NCBI RefSeq assembly: GCF_021134715.1 | Contig: NC_060026.1 | Span: 14,189,001-14,253,000, forward strand | Reading direction: 5' to 3' | Source: Daphnia pulex | Lineage: Eukaryota; Arthropoda; Branchiopoda; Diplostraca; Daphniidae | DNA length: 64,000 nt | Part shown: piece after piece, positions 10,640 through 26,665 of the stretch | How the letters are laid out: every line of letters starts with the position of its first letter | How positions within the stretch are numbered: position 1 is the first letter of the stretch | Translations under genes and position numbers: made by a program | Notes under the pieces: generated by a model | What the model was told of the DNA's origin: nothing | What the model saw: the letters and a program-made list of their open reading frames with translations, nothing else | Database searches by the model: none

Positions 10640-12515
10640 ATGGAGAAGCAGGAACCCAATTATGCCTTACGACCAAGAAGGTCGACAACTAAAGGGAAAT
10701 ATCGTGAAATGCTCGGCATCAACCATTATCAAGAAAACGGCACTGATAGCTGCGTGGAAACAATGGATAACGAATTGCCGACTGATGGTGCGAACAAGGG
10801 ATGCAAAATATTCCTTCTACCACTAGTGGTTTCAGGTGAAAGTGATATTCTCGCAGACAACACGATTGAGATTGAAATATCTGAAGATGTTTGTGTGTCA
10901 GACCTACCTGAGGCAGTTTATGTGAATGATGACGAACTTAAAGAAACACAGTTAGAAATAAGAACACCGGAAAACCCACTAAGGCACATTGAAGAAATCC
11001 TGAAGAAGAATGACCAACTAATTGAAAGTATTCCTGAACCACCTAGTTTTAAAAAGCGTGGGAAAAGCCTCAAAGACGAAAAAAATACTGAGACTTGTGA
11101 ATCTTCCAGGAGCAGTATGTAGTTTCAACTTCATTGACGATCATCAGCTTGATGTTTCTTTTGGTTTCCAGGTACTACCACAAAGAAAAGGGTGGATGTC
11201 TTCTTGGAATCGGAGACAAATGTAAATGATGTACACAATAATGAAGTCAAAACTGATCCCTTAATTTACCAAGACCACCCAAAGAGTCATTTAAAGAGTG
11301 GAAATTCAAAGAAACAAGTATCAGAGAAAAGGTAACAGCAATAATTCAACTGATCACATGCTTGAATGATGAATTATGAATTTACAGTGATTCAGGTGAG
11401 GATGCTGAAGAGGGGAAAGAAACTTCGGGTGAGCCATTTGTTTGCGATATTTGTGGTAAGACTTTGAAGCATCAAAAGTCGCTTTACTCCCACCGGCGGA
11501 CACACACAGACGCCAAAGCAGTGTGCCACATTTGCGGAGCGACTCTCAAAAGCTCTCGCTACCTTCACCATCACCTACTGCTCCATAAAGATGTAGAAAA
11601 ACCCCATAAATGTGACAAATGTGGCAAAAGTTTTTTTTCAAGCAGTGCCCTCAAAGGTTTGTGAGTATTCTCTTTTGTAATGCCATTTCGCTTAGAGCTC
11701 TAACCTGTATTCGTAATTTAGTTCACCACTATTACAATCATGAAGAACATCCTGGCCGCTTCCAGTGCACCGTATGTGGAAAAAATTTTAAAGCTAAGCA
11801 AGGATTACAGGTAAAAGCGCTTTCTTTCATATTTCATAATCAATCGATGTAATTCATTGCGTTCTTTAACAGTTTCATATGGATTCTCATTCCAACGAGT
11901 TGCGGTATGAGTGCTCATACTGTCACAAGCGCTTCAGAGGATTCAAGACCTGTCGAGTCCACGAACTGCGTCATCGAGAAGCCAACGAACCCAACAAATT
12001 TAATTGTAAAATTTGCGGAAAACTGTTCAAAACTCGGCAAACATTAAAAGTAAGGCTAGAGACATTTCGGAGGCTGTGTTCTTTAAATTGTGATTCATTG
12101 GTTTTTTTTTAATGGTGGATACCAGAACCACGAAGACGTCCATGCATCCTTCAACAGATACCAGTGTTCTCTCTGCGAGAAACGTTTCAAATTACGCAAA
12201 TCCTGCTTGGCCCATATCCGGGTTCACCATACAGACCATGATCGCACGGAAACTCAGCAATCCATTGTCGCCGACGAGGTTCTTTTTTTTTTTAAATAAA
12301 TATTTGTACTACTTTCTCTTACGTTATATAACACCAAATTTACGTATTAGGGAGAGATGGCCATTGAGTCCTTGCTAGCCGATGGAGAGGAATACGTAGT
12401 AACGCTTGAAGAAAGTACCGAAGGAGAAGTGCTCTTGGAAGACGGTCAAGAAGAGACTTTGGAAATTATTGTTCCAGAAGCTGATGTAGAATGTGAAGTT
12501 GCAAATGTTTCATAA
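10640..12515 (+). CDS. C2H2 zinc-finger protein, seven fingers
   Basis: Model of seven exons: 10640-11114, 11172-11331, 11388-11656, 11722-11810, 11873-12049, 12126-12278, 12351-12515, giving 495 residues. Residues 1 to about 220 are acidic and Ser/Glu-rich without a recognised ZAD, BTB or KRAB domain. Seven C2H2 fingers follow, starting at FVCDICGKTLK, AVCHICGATLK, HKCDKCGKSFF, FQCTVCGKNFK, YECSYCHKRFR, FNCKICGKLFK and YQCSLCEKRFK. The C terminus is very acidic (EDGQEETLEIIVPEAD), possibly an activation region. Nuclear DNA binding is the expected role. Introns cut fingers 3, 4 and 6 at the same place, just before the first histidine of the helix. A polyadenylation signal lies at 12562-12567. 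No orthologue could be named. Confidence 0.88.
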
Positions 12516-12561
12516 ACAGTCTAAAAGGTCAAACTTAAATCTGGCACTTCCCCAAAGGTAA

Positions 12562-12567
12562 AATAAA
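12562..12567 (+). terminator. Poly(A) signal AATAAA of the zinc-finger gene
   Basis: A canonical AATAAA lies 47 bp after the stop codon. Confidence 0.6.
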
Positions 12568-12679
12568 CCAATTTAAGATGCGTTTCCAAATAAATGTATT
12601 TTTTTTAGTATTCTTGGTAGGTATTTAAACATTTAACATAGGATGGTAATAATAAGGGATGGAGGTTTTCATTCTTAAT

Positions 12680-12685
12680 TTTATT
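12680..12685 (-). terminator. Poly(A) signal AATAAA of the DNAJB12/14-like gene
   Basis: A minus-strand AATAAA lies about 90 bp past the stop codon at 12776. The converging zinc-finger gene ends only 120 bp further left. Confidence 0.5.
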
Positions 12686-12775
12686 CTTTTTAAGAATGTC
12701 ACTTGTCAGCACGCTACTTAAAAAACAAACAAACAGCAAAACAGCTAATTACGATCCACACCTACTTTAACGGTT

Positions 12776-14348
12776 TCAATTGGATCGGTTATAAAGTTTA
12801 TCGAGCGCATCGCATGATTGCATTTTGAACGAATTAGCTCTGTCCATCATTGTTTTATCTCCATATTGGCGAGCACGCCAGAGAAGACTTTCTCTTTGAC
12901 TCCTTTCGCGGTAGCAATTATGGCGTAACATTCCAACATACTCTTCTTCAATGTTAGCTTCTAATCTGCGCAAATTTCCATCGTAGTACTCGTTGAAATT
13001 CTCCTTTACGTAGTATGGCACCTTCAGCGCTGTAGTGTGCTTTTCCAGGGAATATTTACTAAAAGAATAAAAGGTAATTTTAAAAGAATTTCTACTTTAA
13101 TGATATTTAGATTGGGCTTTCGACACTTACTTTGATTTTTGGAACGCATAAATTGGATCGGAGACCAGAAAATTGCTCATTACAGATAAGAAGACTAGAA
13201 TTAAAATAGGCATGAGCTGCAACAATAGTCCACTTCCAACAGATCCCTGCTACAAATATAAAAGAAATCAATTTGGTGTAATGGGTTAAATATTAGCAGA
13301 GCTCAACATACTTGATTTGCATTTTCAGCACGTTGTCTTTCCCATTGGCGTCCACGTCTTACATAAACATTAGGTCCACCGAAGGACCCACCAAAAAACA
13401 TATTGAAGAGTTCCTCTGCGCTAACTTCAGCTGGAAATCAAACGATGTGTCAAATAACATTACAAAAGAAGGAATTAAAGATTGTGAACGTACCTTCAAA
13501 TCCTCTCGAAAAATCGTGTCGATTACCACGGTGAGAATGTCTTCTCATACTTGATTGTTGATCTTCAAGAGGTCCATAGAGATCATACTGCTTCCTCTTT
13601 TCCGTGTCGTTTAGAATGGCAAACGCATTTCCAATTGCTGACAGATCAAATAAGGTATGAATGGTACAAAATGTTTATAACATTTTATAAAAATATAATG
13701 TTTTACCTTTGAATGCTTCACTTGCACCAGGGCACTAATGTTACATGACAGAAATAATGAAACAATTATGATGAAAAAAATTATTCTAAACATAATTTTG
13801 GTTTTTGCAATGCAAAATACCTTGTTTTTGTCAGGATGAAATTGTAGGGCTTGTTTACGGTAAGCTTTTTTCAAGTCAGAGTCTGTAGCTTCTTTGGTTA
13901 CACCAAGAATTTCATAATAGTCTTTGCATTGCTTTATTTTTTTTACTGCTTCAATCTGTTCTTGTGTGTAATCGTTTGATGCTGGCTCTGCTTGAGGAGC
14001 ACGGCGCTGATGCAAGTTTGGTTGATCACCAGACTTCTCTTCACTGGAGGGGTTCTCATTCTCATTTGCATCATCCTCTGCACCCCCACTCAAAAAGTCA
14101 AGTAAATCTGTGGATATTTGGATACACATGAGTAAAATGTGATTAGAGAAGTAAAATACAACAAAACTATAAAACAGTAGTAGGGACTATTTGATGATTA
14201 TATTGAGCAACTTACCTTTAGCTTTTTGAGTAGGATAAAGTTTCTCAGCTTTTATTAAGAACCTTTTGGCTTTGGCTCTATCACCAAGTTTCATATAATT
14301 CGTCGCTAAATCTATACATCGAAGACTTTCTTCTTTGTTTCCATCCAT
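12776..14348 (-). CDS. DNAJB12: DnaJ homologue, DNAJB12/DNAJB14-like ER membrane co-chaperone
   Basis: Model of seven exons: 14348-14216, 14107-13821, 13734-13707, 13637-13494, 13430-13312, 13249-13131, 13058-12776, giving 370 residues, the family's usual size. These tail-oriented ER proteins recruit cytosolic Hsp70 for ER-associated degradation and membrane-protein folding. Order: an N-terminal helical segment ([20 protein letters not shown], as in DNAJB12), an acidic linker, a J domain starting [20 protein letters not shown] with the Hsp70-stimulating HPD in FHPDKNK, a Gly/Phe-containing stretch ([11 protein letters not shown]), one transmembrane helix ([20 protein letters not shown]), and the C-terminal DUF1977 domain ([20 protein letters not shown]). 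Exon 3 is a 28-base micro-exon inside the J domain, required by frame and homology. Upstream in-frame ATGs were rejected because MDGNKEES matches the family start. Confidence 0.94.
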
Positions 14349-15213
14349 GTTGCTCAATGGATGGGGCTTGGTGCAGTAATGATATAATGAAACGTCAAAA
14401 CAGATAACAAGGAATGAATACACAACTCTTTTACGGTTTACCCCAGTTTGGTGGCTCTTAATAAATCGGCTGCTATGTCTGCTTCTGCAAATCTCCAACG
14501 AATCAACGATTCAAGAATTTCCATCGATGCACGATAGTGATTGATTATCATATAATGAAAAAATATCAAAAATCAACCTTATCAACATCCAAAAATTATA
14601 TCAGGCATAATATGCAATTATTTATAAATATATTTTAAATTATTATAGATGTATAAACACATTATTTTTGCAATAAAAAACTTCCAAAAACAAAAAGTTC
14701 ATATGGCAACTGCCTCTAGCTCACCAGTTGTTATGCAAATTTGTGATCACAAACTACATAGAACTACAAAATTAGTTTGTGAATTCGTGATTCGTCAAAC
14801 TCTGGTTCAACTGCTCCAACGAAGAATTGAAAAATGTGTTTACTGTTTCGTATGAAAGCAAGGAAGTTTCTGCAAGACGGTTCACAGATCCTAATTTAAA
14901 GGGTTTTGAAAAGACTTGCTGTGGAAATCACAAAATATGTTTACACGTGTGTGTGGTGTGGATACAACTGATTTTTTACTCGGATGAAACGTCAATGAAA
15001 ATGTAAGTTTTAACCTCTTTAACATGTTTAAAGTCACCGACAATGTGTTTTCATGCCAAACAAACTGCTGTATTAAAACATGTGCAAATCAATCACCAAG
15101 TAAGCAAACAACTGTTTTACAGATGTGTTTTGGGGCTTACGTATAAGACGGGGTACATAATAAAAAGAGAAATAAAATCGACGCAAAGTTATTATTCTCA
15201 CGTGAAACTATAT
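14349..15213. other. Gene-free stretch between DNAJB12/14 and astacin
   Basis: AT-rich (notably 14540-14660) with one short GT run near 14947. It holds the DNAJB12/14 promoter and the astacin 3' UTR. No coding exon or RNA gene is recognised. Confidence 0.5.
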
Positions 15214-16886
<1,673 letters not shown>

Positions 16887-17161
16887 TTTCCTGTAAAATA
16901 CCTTTTAGCCCATTACTATTACATGTTAGTTTGATATACAGATATTATTAAATTCAATGAAATGTTGCTAGTCTCAAAAATATTAGAGAAATTTTCCATG
17001 TCTTTATTTATTTCTTCTTATTATTATTTAACAGAGAAAGGAATCGGGCTCCGATACTTACGTTGTGACTCGATCAGGCTAATAGTGATAACTTCTTTTA
17101 GCAAGACTCAAGAGACTTCACGACATGAGGTGATTGACGGTTTCCGAGCTGCTTACTTATA
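16887..17161 (-). promoter_or_regulatory. Astacin promoter with TATA box and 5' UTR intron
   Basis: On the minus strand a TATAAG box lies at 17161-17156. A TCAATC initiator-like site follows about 26 bases downstream (A near 17135). A strong donor ACGTAAGTAT near 17061 and an acceptor TTTTACAG just before 16890 suggest one intron in the 5' UTR, ending a few bases before the ATG. Inference from sequence only. Confidence 0.45.
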
Positions 17162-18075
17162 GGTCCACGTCTCTTTAGCTGTGTTCGAGAGAAAGGTGAA
17201 CTGGCAAGTTATCCACAGGGATGATGTGGATACAGCTGGTGTTTACATCTGGTTCATCATTTTATTTGCCACTTGTCCAAGGTAATTTATTTCTTTTCAC
17301 CCGGTACTAATTCACGTTATCGCTGAAATGTGTTAGATTTATTACTAGTTTAGTTATAGTTACATAGAAAACATGTTGCCACTCACACTCACCCACACAC
17401 ACACAAATGTAACTGGAAAAACAAGCTATGATAAAGTTTTATGTGCAAAAGTTTATGGACATCTGGTACTATTCCTTCGTCGGTTTGGGTGGGCTTGAAA
17501 CAGCTACAGCCAGTAGTCTCAAACATAATTTCGTTTTGAATTATTACAATTTTGATGAATAGCATGCATGTGCGATGCGCACTTGTGTTATTCTACACAT
17601 TATTCAGTTATACATGCATCCGCAGTAAAATGAAAATGCTAAGCGTAGAAGTATAGGCTATAACATGTAACTGAATGTCTGAATGGTTGCATTAAAATTA
17701 CGGGCATTACTTTTATTTCATAGGTTACTATATCAAAATGTCTCCGAAAACTATAATTTTTATTTGAGGAGCATCGGGTCGTATAAAAAATTCACAGCGA
17801 ATAACATGTTGGATGCACTTAAATGTTGTGGACAGAACATTGTTAAATGTTTATTAGCCAAACATTCTAGCTGTTGGTTTAAGCCAAATATGCTGCTAGC
17901 CAGTTGAATGATGGTTTGTTACGGAAAGGCTACAACCAATGAAATGGAAAGTTTACCTTAAGCCCCACCTCTGGGGCACTGCTCTATAGGGGTTGTTCGT
18001 CGTAAAGAACCCCAGTTTAAGATATGCACGTTTTTAGCTTAGGCTATATTCCCTTGAGTGTGGCTCACCCTAGAG
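17162..18075. other. Gene-free stretch between divergent protease promoters
   Basis: No coding exon is recognised. Features seen: a CA run near 17389-17406 and an inverted repeat GCCCCA-CCTC-TGGGGC at about 17962-17977, upstream of the trypsin-like promoter. Confidence 0.45.
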
Positions 18076-18111
18076 ATAAAAAGGCCGCGTTAATCGACGT
18101 GGTCATCAGTT
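18076..18111 (+). promoter_or_regulatory. TATA box and TCAGT initiator of the trypsin-like gene
   Basis: ATAAAAAG at 18076-18083 is followed by TCAGTT at 18106-18111, with the initiator A at 18108. The 32-base spacing is the textbook distance for arthropod core promoters. The first ATG in a usable frame follows at 18181. Confidence 0.65.
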
Positions 18112-18180
18112 GATTGCCGGCTCGTCTCTCTACTTTGCCATTTTCTCCTAGTTGGCTCTCACGATATTTCGCCCCCTGCA

Positions 18181-20455
<2,275 letters not shown>

Positions 20456-22270
20456 AAAGGATGAAATAGTGGTACGTAATCAACGTCAGCCGTCATCCGA
20501 GAACCGCACCAAAATCAGACAGCAAATTACCTTTTTTTTGTGTTAAATTGGCCACATCAAATGTGACCCAACTAATTTTTACCATCAAATTATACCGTAA
20601 TGCATGTATTTTGTGTTTTTTTTTTGTGTTGAGTGTCTTTACATCATGCATAGGATGGGGCATAATAAAATTCTTTATTGAGCAAGTAATAATTAAGTTT
20701 TAGATTGATGGATTAAAAAATAGTTGAATGGTAATACGGCACTAAATATCACTAACTATTGCTTATGTAATGTCGATGTTGATGAGGCGTCCGCCATAGT
20801 TCCGACATGAAGTACAGGTTCCGATGTCTTCCGGGGTTATGGGGTTGTTGGTCGATCCTGTAATGTAACCTGCACGATTCTGCATGTTCCTTTTTTATTT
20901 TTACTTACTTTCTACACTCGAGCCATCTAGTGCCAAGTCAAGCAACTACAACCCCGCACAATCACATTTCCCCGTGCTCATCAAAGTTCGTCTGCACTCG
21001 CAGTGCCAGTGCCGAGTTATTGCTTGTTAAGCCACACGCAACGCAAATGTTAATGAGGCTGCCATCAGCATATTGTAGAAAAGTTTCAATCATTGTTCGA
21101 TTATTATGAGCATTTATCAAATGAGTCAGTTCTTTGACGCAAAAGTTTTCTTTTGTTTCTCGATTGCCCAACCTGTGTTACCCACGAGTGACGCGTTCCC
21201 TATAAAGTGGTGTAAACAAAGAAATAAAATCAAGGATATGTTTCAAACAGTCCACGTGCAAGAAATGAGCATGGTTTATTTCGCTTGTATTGAATTTGCC
21301 TGCAAATGAACAATAAATAAGTGCAACAAGAAAATGTTGTTCTGTGCGTTGGTCAAAATCACCCCAACACCAATGCAACAGCAACAAGCTAAGCTTTTCG
21401 GTCAAGTATGGTGGTGCTGTTGAAGTGACCTCAGCTCGTGAAGAATCCAGCTGTATAACAAGATGTAAAACAAGTACTTGATGGAGTGAGCTCAAAGTCT
21501 CAAACATTCAGTGTCAGCAACACAACACCTATCTACGTGAACTGTCAGACACAGCATTTGCCTATAAATAAGAAGAATTCCAATCTCCAGTCTAAATGGG
21601 GATTGGCATGGATTACAGTTTCTCATCTGCAAGAAAACCCAGTGGTAAAAAAACTTCAATGTTGGTTTAAGAAAGTGCATAATTGTCGAAAGGCAACCCA
21701 GTTTTCCATTTTGATTCCATTATAACTTTGGCATCGCCCCTTCCCGGTTCTCACAAATGTTCGTCTGCAGTGCAAATCAAAACTGAAACTCGTTAGATTT
21801 CGTCAAGTTAGGAAATAGTTAGGTTACAAAGTCTGCCAACAACTCAGTTCACAGTGTTGACGGTCAAAGTTGAAACCATTTATTTGTTGGATTCTAGTGA
21901 GATTGTGGAGATTGAAGTCGACGTAATCAGAGGATATAAATCACATTTGATCCCTCAAGAGACCGTGAATAAACGACCCTGGCACTGGACAAGATGCAGA
22001 AAATTCCACTCACCTGAGCCAACACCACGAAAGTCATCAAAATGGAGGCAAAAGGTAAGAACTTTTTGTACCTGTCGCGTAATTTCAATTGCGATTTTTT
22101 GACTGATAACGTGCCATATTGGAATGATTGATTTGCACGACATGATTGAAATGAAATGGTCTTTCATTTCTTGTTTTCTAATTACCGTTTTTCACAGCGA
22201 ACGAATAAATGGCGCGCCATTTCGTGCGGTTGTGGCGGGTAAAATTTTGGAAATTGAAACCGAAAAAGTG
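20456..22270. other. Gene-poor stretch with two short Cys-containing fragments
   Basis: No complete gene is supported. Two minus-strand segments resemble each other at protein level: 20857-20763 (contains GTCTSCRNYGGRLINI, then a stop) and part of 21171-20962 (contains YADGSLINICVACG). They share GG/DG-[RS]LINI next to a CxxC, so they may be relics or terminal exons of a small Cys-containing family I do not recognise. The rest shows only short chance frames. Confidence 0.3.
20664..20669 (+). terminator. Poly(A) signal AATAAA of the trypsin-like gene
   Basis: A canonical AATAAA lies about 210 bp after the stop codon, followed by a T/G-rich stretch. Confidence 0.55.
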
Positions 22271-23070
22271 AAACGCAATTACCAAAGATAAACGAGATAC
22301 GTAGACACTAAAACAGTTTCGTTCTCGTGTTGATTTGATTTAATTTGAGCTGCGATAAGAAAACAAGGAAACATTTTTAAAATCTGGCAATCAAAATTGA
22401 TTTTTAACTTGTCCCGTCCACATTTTTACAGTTAGAAACTTGAAAATTTGTTTTTGCATTCAAAATGTTTATTTCTATCCACAGTCAAATTTTCGTCACG
22501 AAATTCCCACCCCCTAACGAATTGGAGTCGATCGAATTTCCTCCCCTATTCTTTTCCTATCCTGCTTCCATGAGAAGGAAATAATTAAATTGGAAGATTG
22601 TGAAAAGCTTCCTTAAAGATAAACGAAATGCGTAGGCGTGTTGTTTTCGTGTTTATTTAAGCGAAATTTAAAAATTTTTATATCTGGCAATCAAAATTAG
22701 TTTTTCAAGTCCCCTGCCCTTGATTTTAGAGATGGACACGCTAATTTTTGTGGACGATTGCAGAACTGAAAATCTGAATTCACCAGTAAAAGAATTTTTC
22801 AAAAATTTCAATCCGTTAAGTGAATTCTGTGAATTAAACGCGAATGAATTTTCTCCCTTTTCAAGGCTTCCCGTTTTTTTTTGAAAATCTGGCAATCAAA
22901 ATCGGTTTTTCGTTTGTAACGTCTAGAGTTTTGCAAATAGAATTTTGAAACTTGGCTTGTGTATTTAGTAAGTGTAATAACATCCACAGTCAAAATTTTC
23001 GTACAGAAATTCCTACCCCTTAATGAATTAGAATCGATTGAATTATTTCCCCCTAAAATTCCCTTCCCCA
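22270..23070. repeat. Three diverged copies of a non-coding repeat
   Basis: The words ATCTGGCAATCAAAAT (near 22382, 22681 and 22887), AAAGATAAACGA.AT.CGTAG (near 22285 and 22616) and CCACAGTCAAA.TTTTCGT followed by GAAATTCC.ACCCC.TAA.GAATT (near 22482 and 22983) recur in the same order, which marks about three copies of a unit of roughly 300 bp. Short matching pieces also occur near 25936-25990 and 27640-27680. They surround the C1q-type gene and its relics, so they probably spread with tandem duplication of that locus. Confidence 0.55.
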
Positions 23071-23135
23071 AAACTTCTTGTCGAAATTAAACAAAAATGG
23101 TCGAAAATGTTTCTTGTTGCCAATGAAGTTGAACC

Positions 23136-25196
23136 TCAAAGGGACGCCACAATTTCCTCCTCCAACAGGAAACCTGTGAAATGGGTGTAGTGGTAACTGT
23201 CGTCAAACAAATGCGAGGATGAACCACCAGAATAAGAAAACGTCACCCAGACTTGATCGTCTTTTTTCAAGTTCAGCGTCGACTGGATTGTCACCGGACT
23301 CTCTTGATCAATGATGCCGTCATGTTTATGAACATGACTCGACCCGATTAGAAACCCGTTCAAATAAAGACGAGAATAAAAATCAACAGTAGATGACCCA
23401 AGACCCGCATCTCCCTCAAGACGCGCATCTCCCGCGAAAGAGAAAAAATAAATTCCCGGTCGCGGGGCCATGAATTTCCCCGACGTCAAATCCATGGCAT
23501 TTCCCTCGTTCACCCGCACCAAATCGAATTTAATCGGAGTGTTTACTGTGGAAAACGAAGTACTTCTCTGGACGTAGAAATGGACAGGCGCCGATTTAAC
23601 GTCGACATATCCAATCCATTTCTGGAAACCTTTTCATCAATTATAGAATTGGATAATTGCAACTAAATAATTCGTGAGAATCTAAAAAATTTACCCGCAT
23701 CGTCCGGTAGTTTAGTGAAATCGCAGTAAACGGATTCCATTTTCGCCGATCCCATGACGGAATAAAAGCCGTTCAGGGTGTGGCCAATCAACCACAAATC
23801 TTGGCACGACTTTGGCAGTCCAGTTAAAGTCACTAATCCGGTGCACACGAGTCGGCCAAGGGTGTGGACGCCGGATGAAGTTTCCAGTTGAGTTCGTCCG
23901 AAATTCAAACGAGTGACGGGCAGAACATTTTTGTCGGTAATGACACCTGCAAACAAAATTAATTTTATTCATTTTAATTATGTACAAACGTGGGAACCGT
24001 AACACACCGTCGTCGACTAATTGAAGTGGTACAAGAGCATCGCAATTGCATTTCGCCGCAGGATCGACGCAATTTGCATCAATTCCGCACTGGCAGGTGT
24101 GAACTCCGTCCGTGTTACTTCCGGCCCAAAAGTATTGCGCATTTCCTTCTCTGTCGTTCCACCAGGAATAGGCGACGCCATTTGACTCGAATGGGGCATA
24201 GTTGCAGTCGTACTAATAATATAATTAAGAATTCAAAAATAAGAAAAGAATATCAATTAAACTGATGAAACTAAAACTGACTCTAATCGACTGATGGCAT
24301 TCAGTGGATAATTCCATCAAAGCTTTTATTTGTCCCATTGACGAATTGTAGTTGATGGAGCGTGAATAACACCCGGCATCGGCGCAGTGTCCCACATTTA
24401 AAGAAGATTCACCATCGTGTAGAATTGAGGTCGATCCTGTTTTTATGGAAAGATAATGAATCACATCATATTTTTCTTTAATAATTGGAAATGTAACTAT
24501 TTCACCTGATATCATATCGCAGTAAACGTAAATTGGGTTATCGCCGACACCTTGTCCGTCCGGATCGATCCAATGCATTCCGGATGAAAGTGAAGGATCG
24601 GCCGCACGAAGTTCTCTGCATGTTCTTGGGATTCCGCTCCTTCCAGTTGATCGAATTGAAATTTCTTTATTAACTGGAAATAATTTTGAATCAGTGGAAA
24701 CCGGAAGTTCAGCCGGTTCCAACAGGGAAGTTAATCTTCTTTCTTGATCCTGAATTTTGACTTCCAGTTGGACATTTTTGGCCTCTAATTGAGTTACTTT
24801 CAATGCCAAATCTTGTCTTAGTTCATTCTGTCATAGAAAAAAAAAGTGTTTACCCATAGTGAAACTCTGAATAAGTAGACTTACATTTAGTTCGAGTTGC
24901 GCCTCCAATTGTGTCATTTTTCCCTGCTGTTCAATCGCTGTTGATTCAAAGAGTTGTTTCATTTGAATCTATTAGCAATAAATGGAATAACATTAACATA
25001 AGACATCAAAAATTGAATCAGAGTGTTGACAACATCGCGTGAAAAAGAAATGTTGATAAATTCTTACATAATTTTCCTTCAGTTGTAGGAATTCTTCCTC
25101 CAAGGAAAAGGCAGCGCCAGTCGAACTCGTCGTCCAGCAGATGAAAACCAACAGCAAAACAACTTGGGTGAGTGAAATTACAGAAAAATGCGCCAT
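23136..25196 (-). CDS. Secreted coiled-coil / fibrinogen-like / C1q-domain protein
   Basis: Model of seven exons: 25196-25068, 24968-24885, 24827-24506, 24436-24282, 24212-24008, 23946-23695, 23629-23136, giving 546 residues. Signal peptide: MAHFSVISLTQVVLLLVFIC. A coiled coil of about 70 residues follows (exon 2 to start of exon 3; QMTQLEAQLEL-type heptads), suited to oligomerisation. Next is a fibrinogen-like/CNTNAP-like region: PRTCRELRAADPSLSSGMHW, WIDPDGQGVG, PIYVYCDMISG, GHCADAGCYSRSINY and WAGSNTDGVHTCQCGI. The last 140 or so residues form a C1q domain: IKFDLVRVNEGNAMDLTSGK, APRPGIYFFSFAG, TLNLKKDDQVWVTFSYSG and HYTHFTGFLLEEE. Such proteins are extracellular recognition or matrix lectin-like molecules; C1q-domain proteins of invertebrates often act in innate immunity. 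The ligand is unknown. Confidence 0.85.
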
Positions 25197-25259
25197 TCTT
25201 TTATTTTATTCGGAATTGGTTATAATGAGACTGTGTTTTCCAACTGGACGTGCGTTTCA

Positions 25260-25266
25260 ATTTATA
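25260..25266 (-). promoter_or_regulatory. TATA box of the C1q-type gene
   Basis: A minus-strand TATAAAT at 25266-25260 lies 64 bases upstream of the start codon, with CAGTT and ACAGTC initiator-like words 20-35 bases downstream. Confidence 0.45.
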
Positions 25267-25609
25267 CAGTTGAAGCCTTTGTTGCATGTAACTGAAAGGT
25301 TACACTTGATAAATTTAGGTAAACAGGTCTTTGTGTTTATATAATCTCTGCAAATAAGAAGATAAGTTTACGATTAGAATTTTGAATGTCATGGTACAAT
25401 AGTATTATTTGTTTTGTACGTGGCTATGGACAATCTACCATTTACTGAAGCAGAGATTACCTTGCGGACATGGTCAAACAGGGAAAAGGAAAAAAAAGTT
25501 GATATCAATTATTGACTCAAATTGATTGTATTTATCACCAGCGTTTTTTACGTTTTATAAACTCGTCGTACCATTTTGATTGGTATTAAAGTTGCAACTT
25601 AAACCATTT

Positions 25610-25690
25610 CCTCCTCTTTTTCGATCCTTTGGCAGCAAAGAATCCGCTCAGTTTATGTCCCGTTCGCTGTAGATCCTTTTCATCTGATAT
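25610..25690 (-). pseudogene. Relic exon fragment related to the C1q-type gene's exon 6
   Basis: On the minus strand this encodes DLQRTGHKLSGFFAAKGSKK, close to the relic at 26516-26665 (DLQRMGNKLSGLFSVKGSKK) and to the intact exon's DLWLIGHTLNGFYSVMGSAK. No flanking exons fit it. Probably a decayed duplicate of a host gene exon. Confidence 0.5.
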
Positions 25691-26515
25691 TTTCGCCAAT
25701 GTTTTTTACATTCTGCGTGTAAAAAAAGAAAGTTAACTACCAGGCGCATCTATCTCGCATAGACCTAAGTTGCGGGATCAAGTATTTTTTAAATCAATTT
25801 TTAATCAGATATGTTTTGACATAATTCATCATTTTTTGTTTGGCACCAATTTTCCAATTGACACCCGAATCGCCAATGAAATTTATAATTTTCTGGGGCT
25901 CTTCCTCCGCCTCGCAGTGCCATCACGTAATTTCCTTTTTTTTTTAACTTGTTGTTTTCACATTTTTACAGGTAGAAAATTCAAAGTGGGTCCGTGAATT
26001 CGAAAAGTGCCCCTATTTATAAGTTGTGCTAACAGAGAATGTATGAGAACTCAGTTATCAATTTAATCATTTTTCAATTCTTGTATAGATTTTGCCAGTA
26101 AGACCAATAATGATGTACATCTGTTTGTCCATCCAAGTAGAAATGCAACTTGCAGACACCATCAACGAGCTTCTGTCTATGGAATCCCATCGAGAGTCAT
26201 CAAACAAACATCGCATGAAGCTCATAGTTGTGCATGTCTCTCTTGCTGCACTCTTTCTTCCGGATGGATCAGATGACCTTAAATGGGACGTCTATTGTTT
26301 CATGAGCGGAGAGGATGACGCTATGCCGAACCTGTAAGTCGATCTTGATCAACACCTTTTTATTTTCCTCAATTCTTCCGTGGTCTTGCAAGGATACCAA
26401 CGATTCACGTTGCTAAAACCGGCCAATTGATTCTCCTCGAGGGGTTATGAGATACTGACTACTGAGCTTAGAAAATGCGTGTCGAGAAAAACGAAAACCT
26501 GTGTCCCCCTACGTA

Positions 26516-26665
26516 CCCAACGTTGGCCAGATCTGGCCAACAATCAATTTTTAGCTTTTTCGATCCTTTGACAGAAAAGAGTCCGCTCAGTTTATTTCCC
26601 ATTCGCTGCAGATCGTCGCACGAGGTTGGCAATCGACCAATGTCAACTAATTCACTCGTTCGGGC
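26516..26665 (-). pseudogene. Relic or partial paralogue exon of the C1q-type gene (exon 6)
   Basis: An open segment reads IGRLPTSCDDLQRMGNKLSG and then LFSVKGSKKLKIDCW, matching the intact gene's TGLPKSCQDLWLIGHTLNG and FYSVMGSAKMESVYCDF. The frame is open over the whole segment, but no neighbouring coiled-coil or complete C1q exon was found in the expected place. It may be an exon of a second, partly decayed gene. Confidence 0.5.

Noticed and set aside
14649-14855. 68-codon plus-strand frame between DNAJB12/14 and astacin
   Set aside because: No domain signature, no splice context, AT-rich composition.
26092-26337. 81-codon plus-strand frame with moderately coding-like sequence
   Set aside because: No recognised family, no consistent exon partners, and it lies among minus-strand relics; it could not be supported as a gene.
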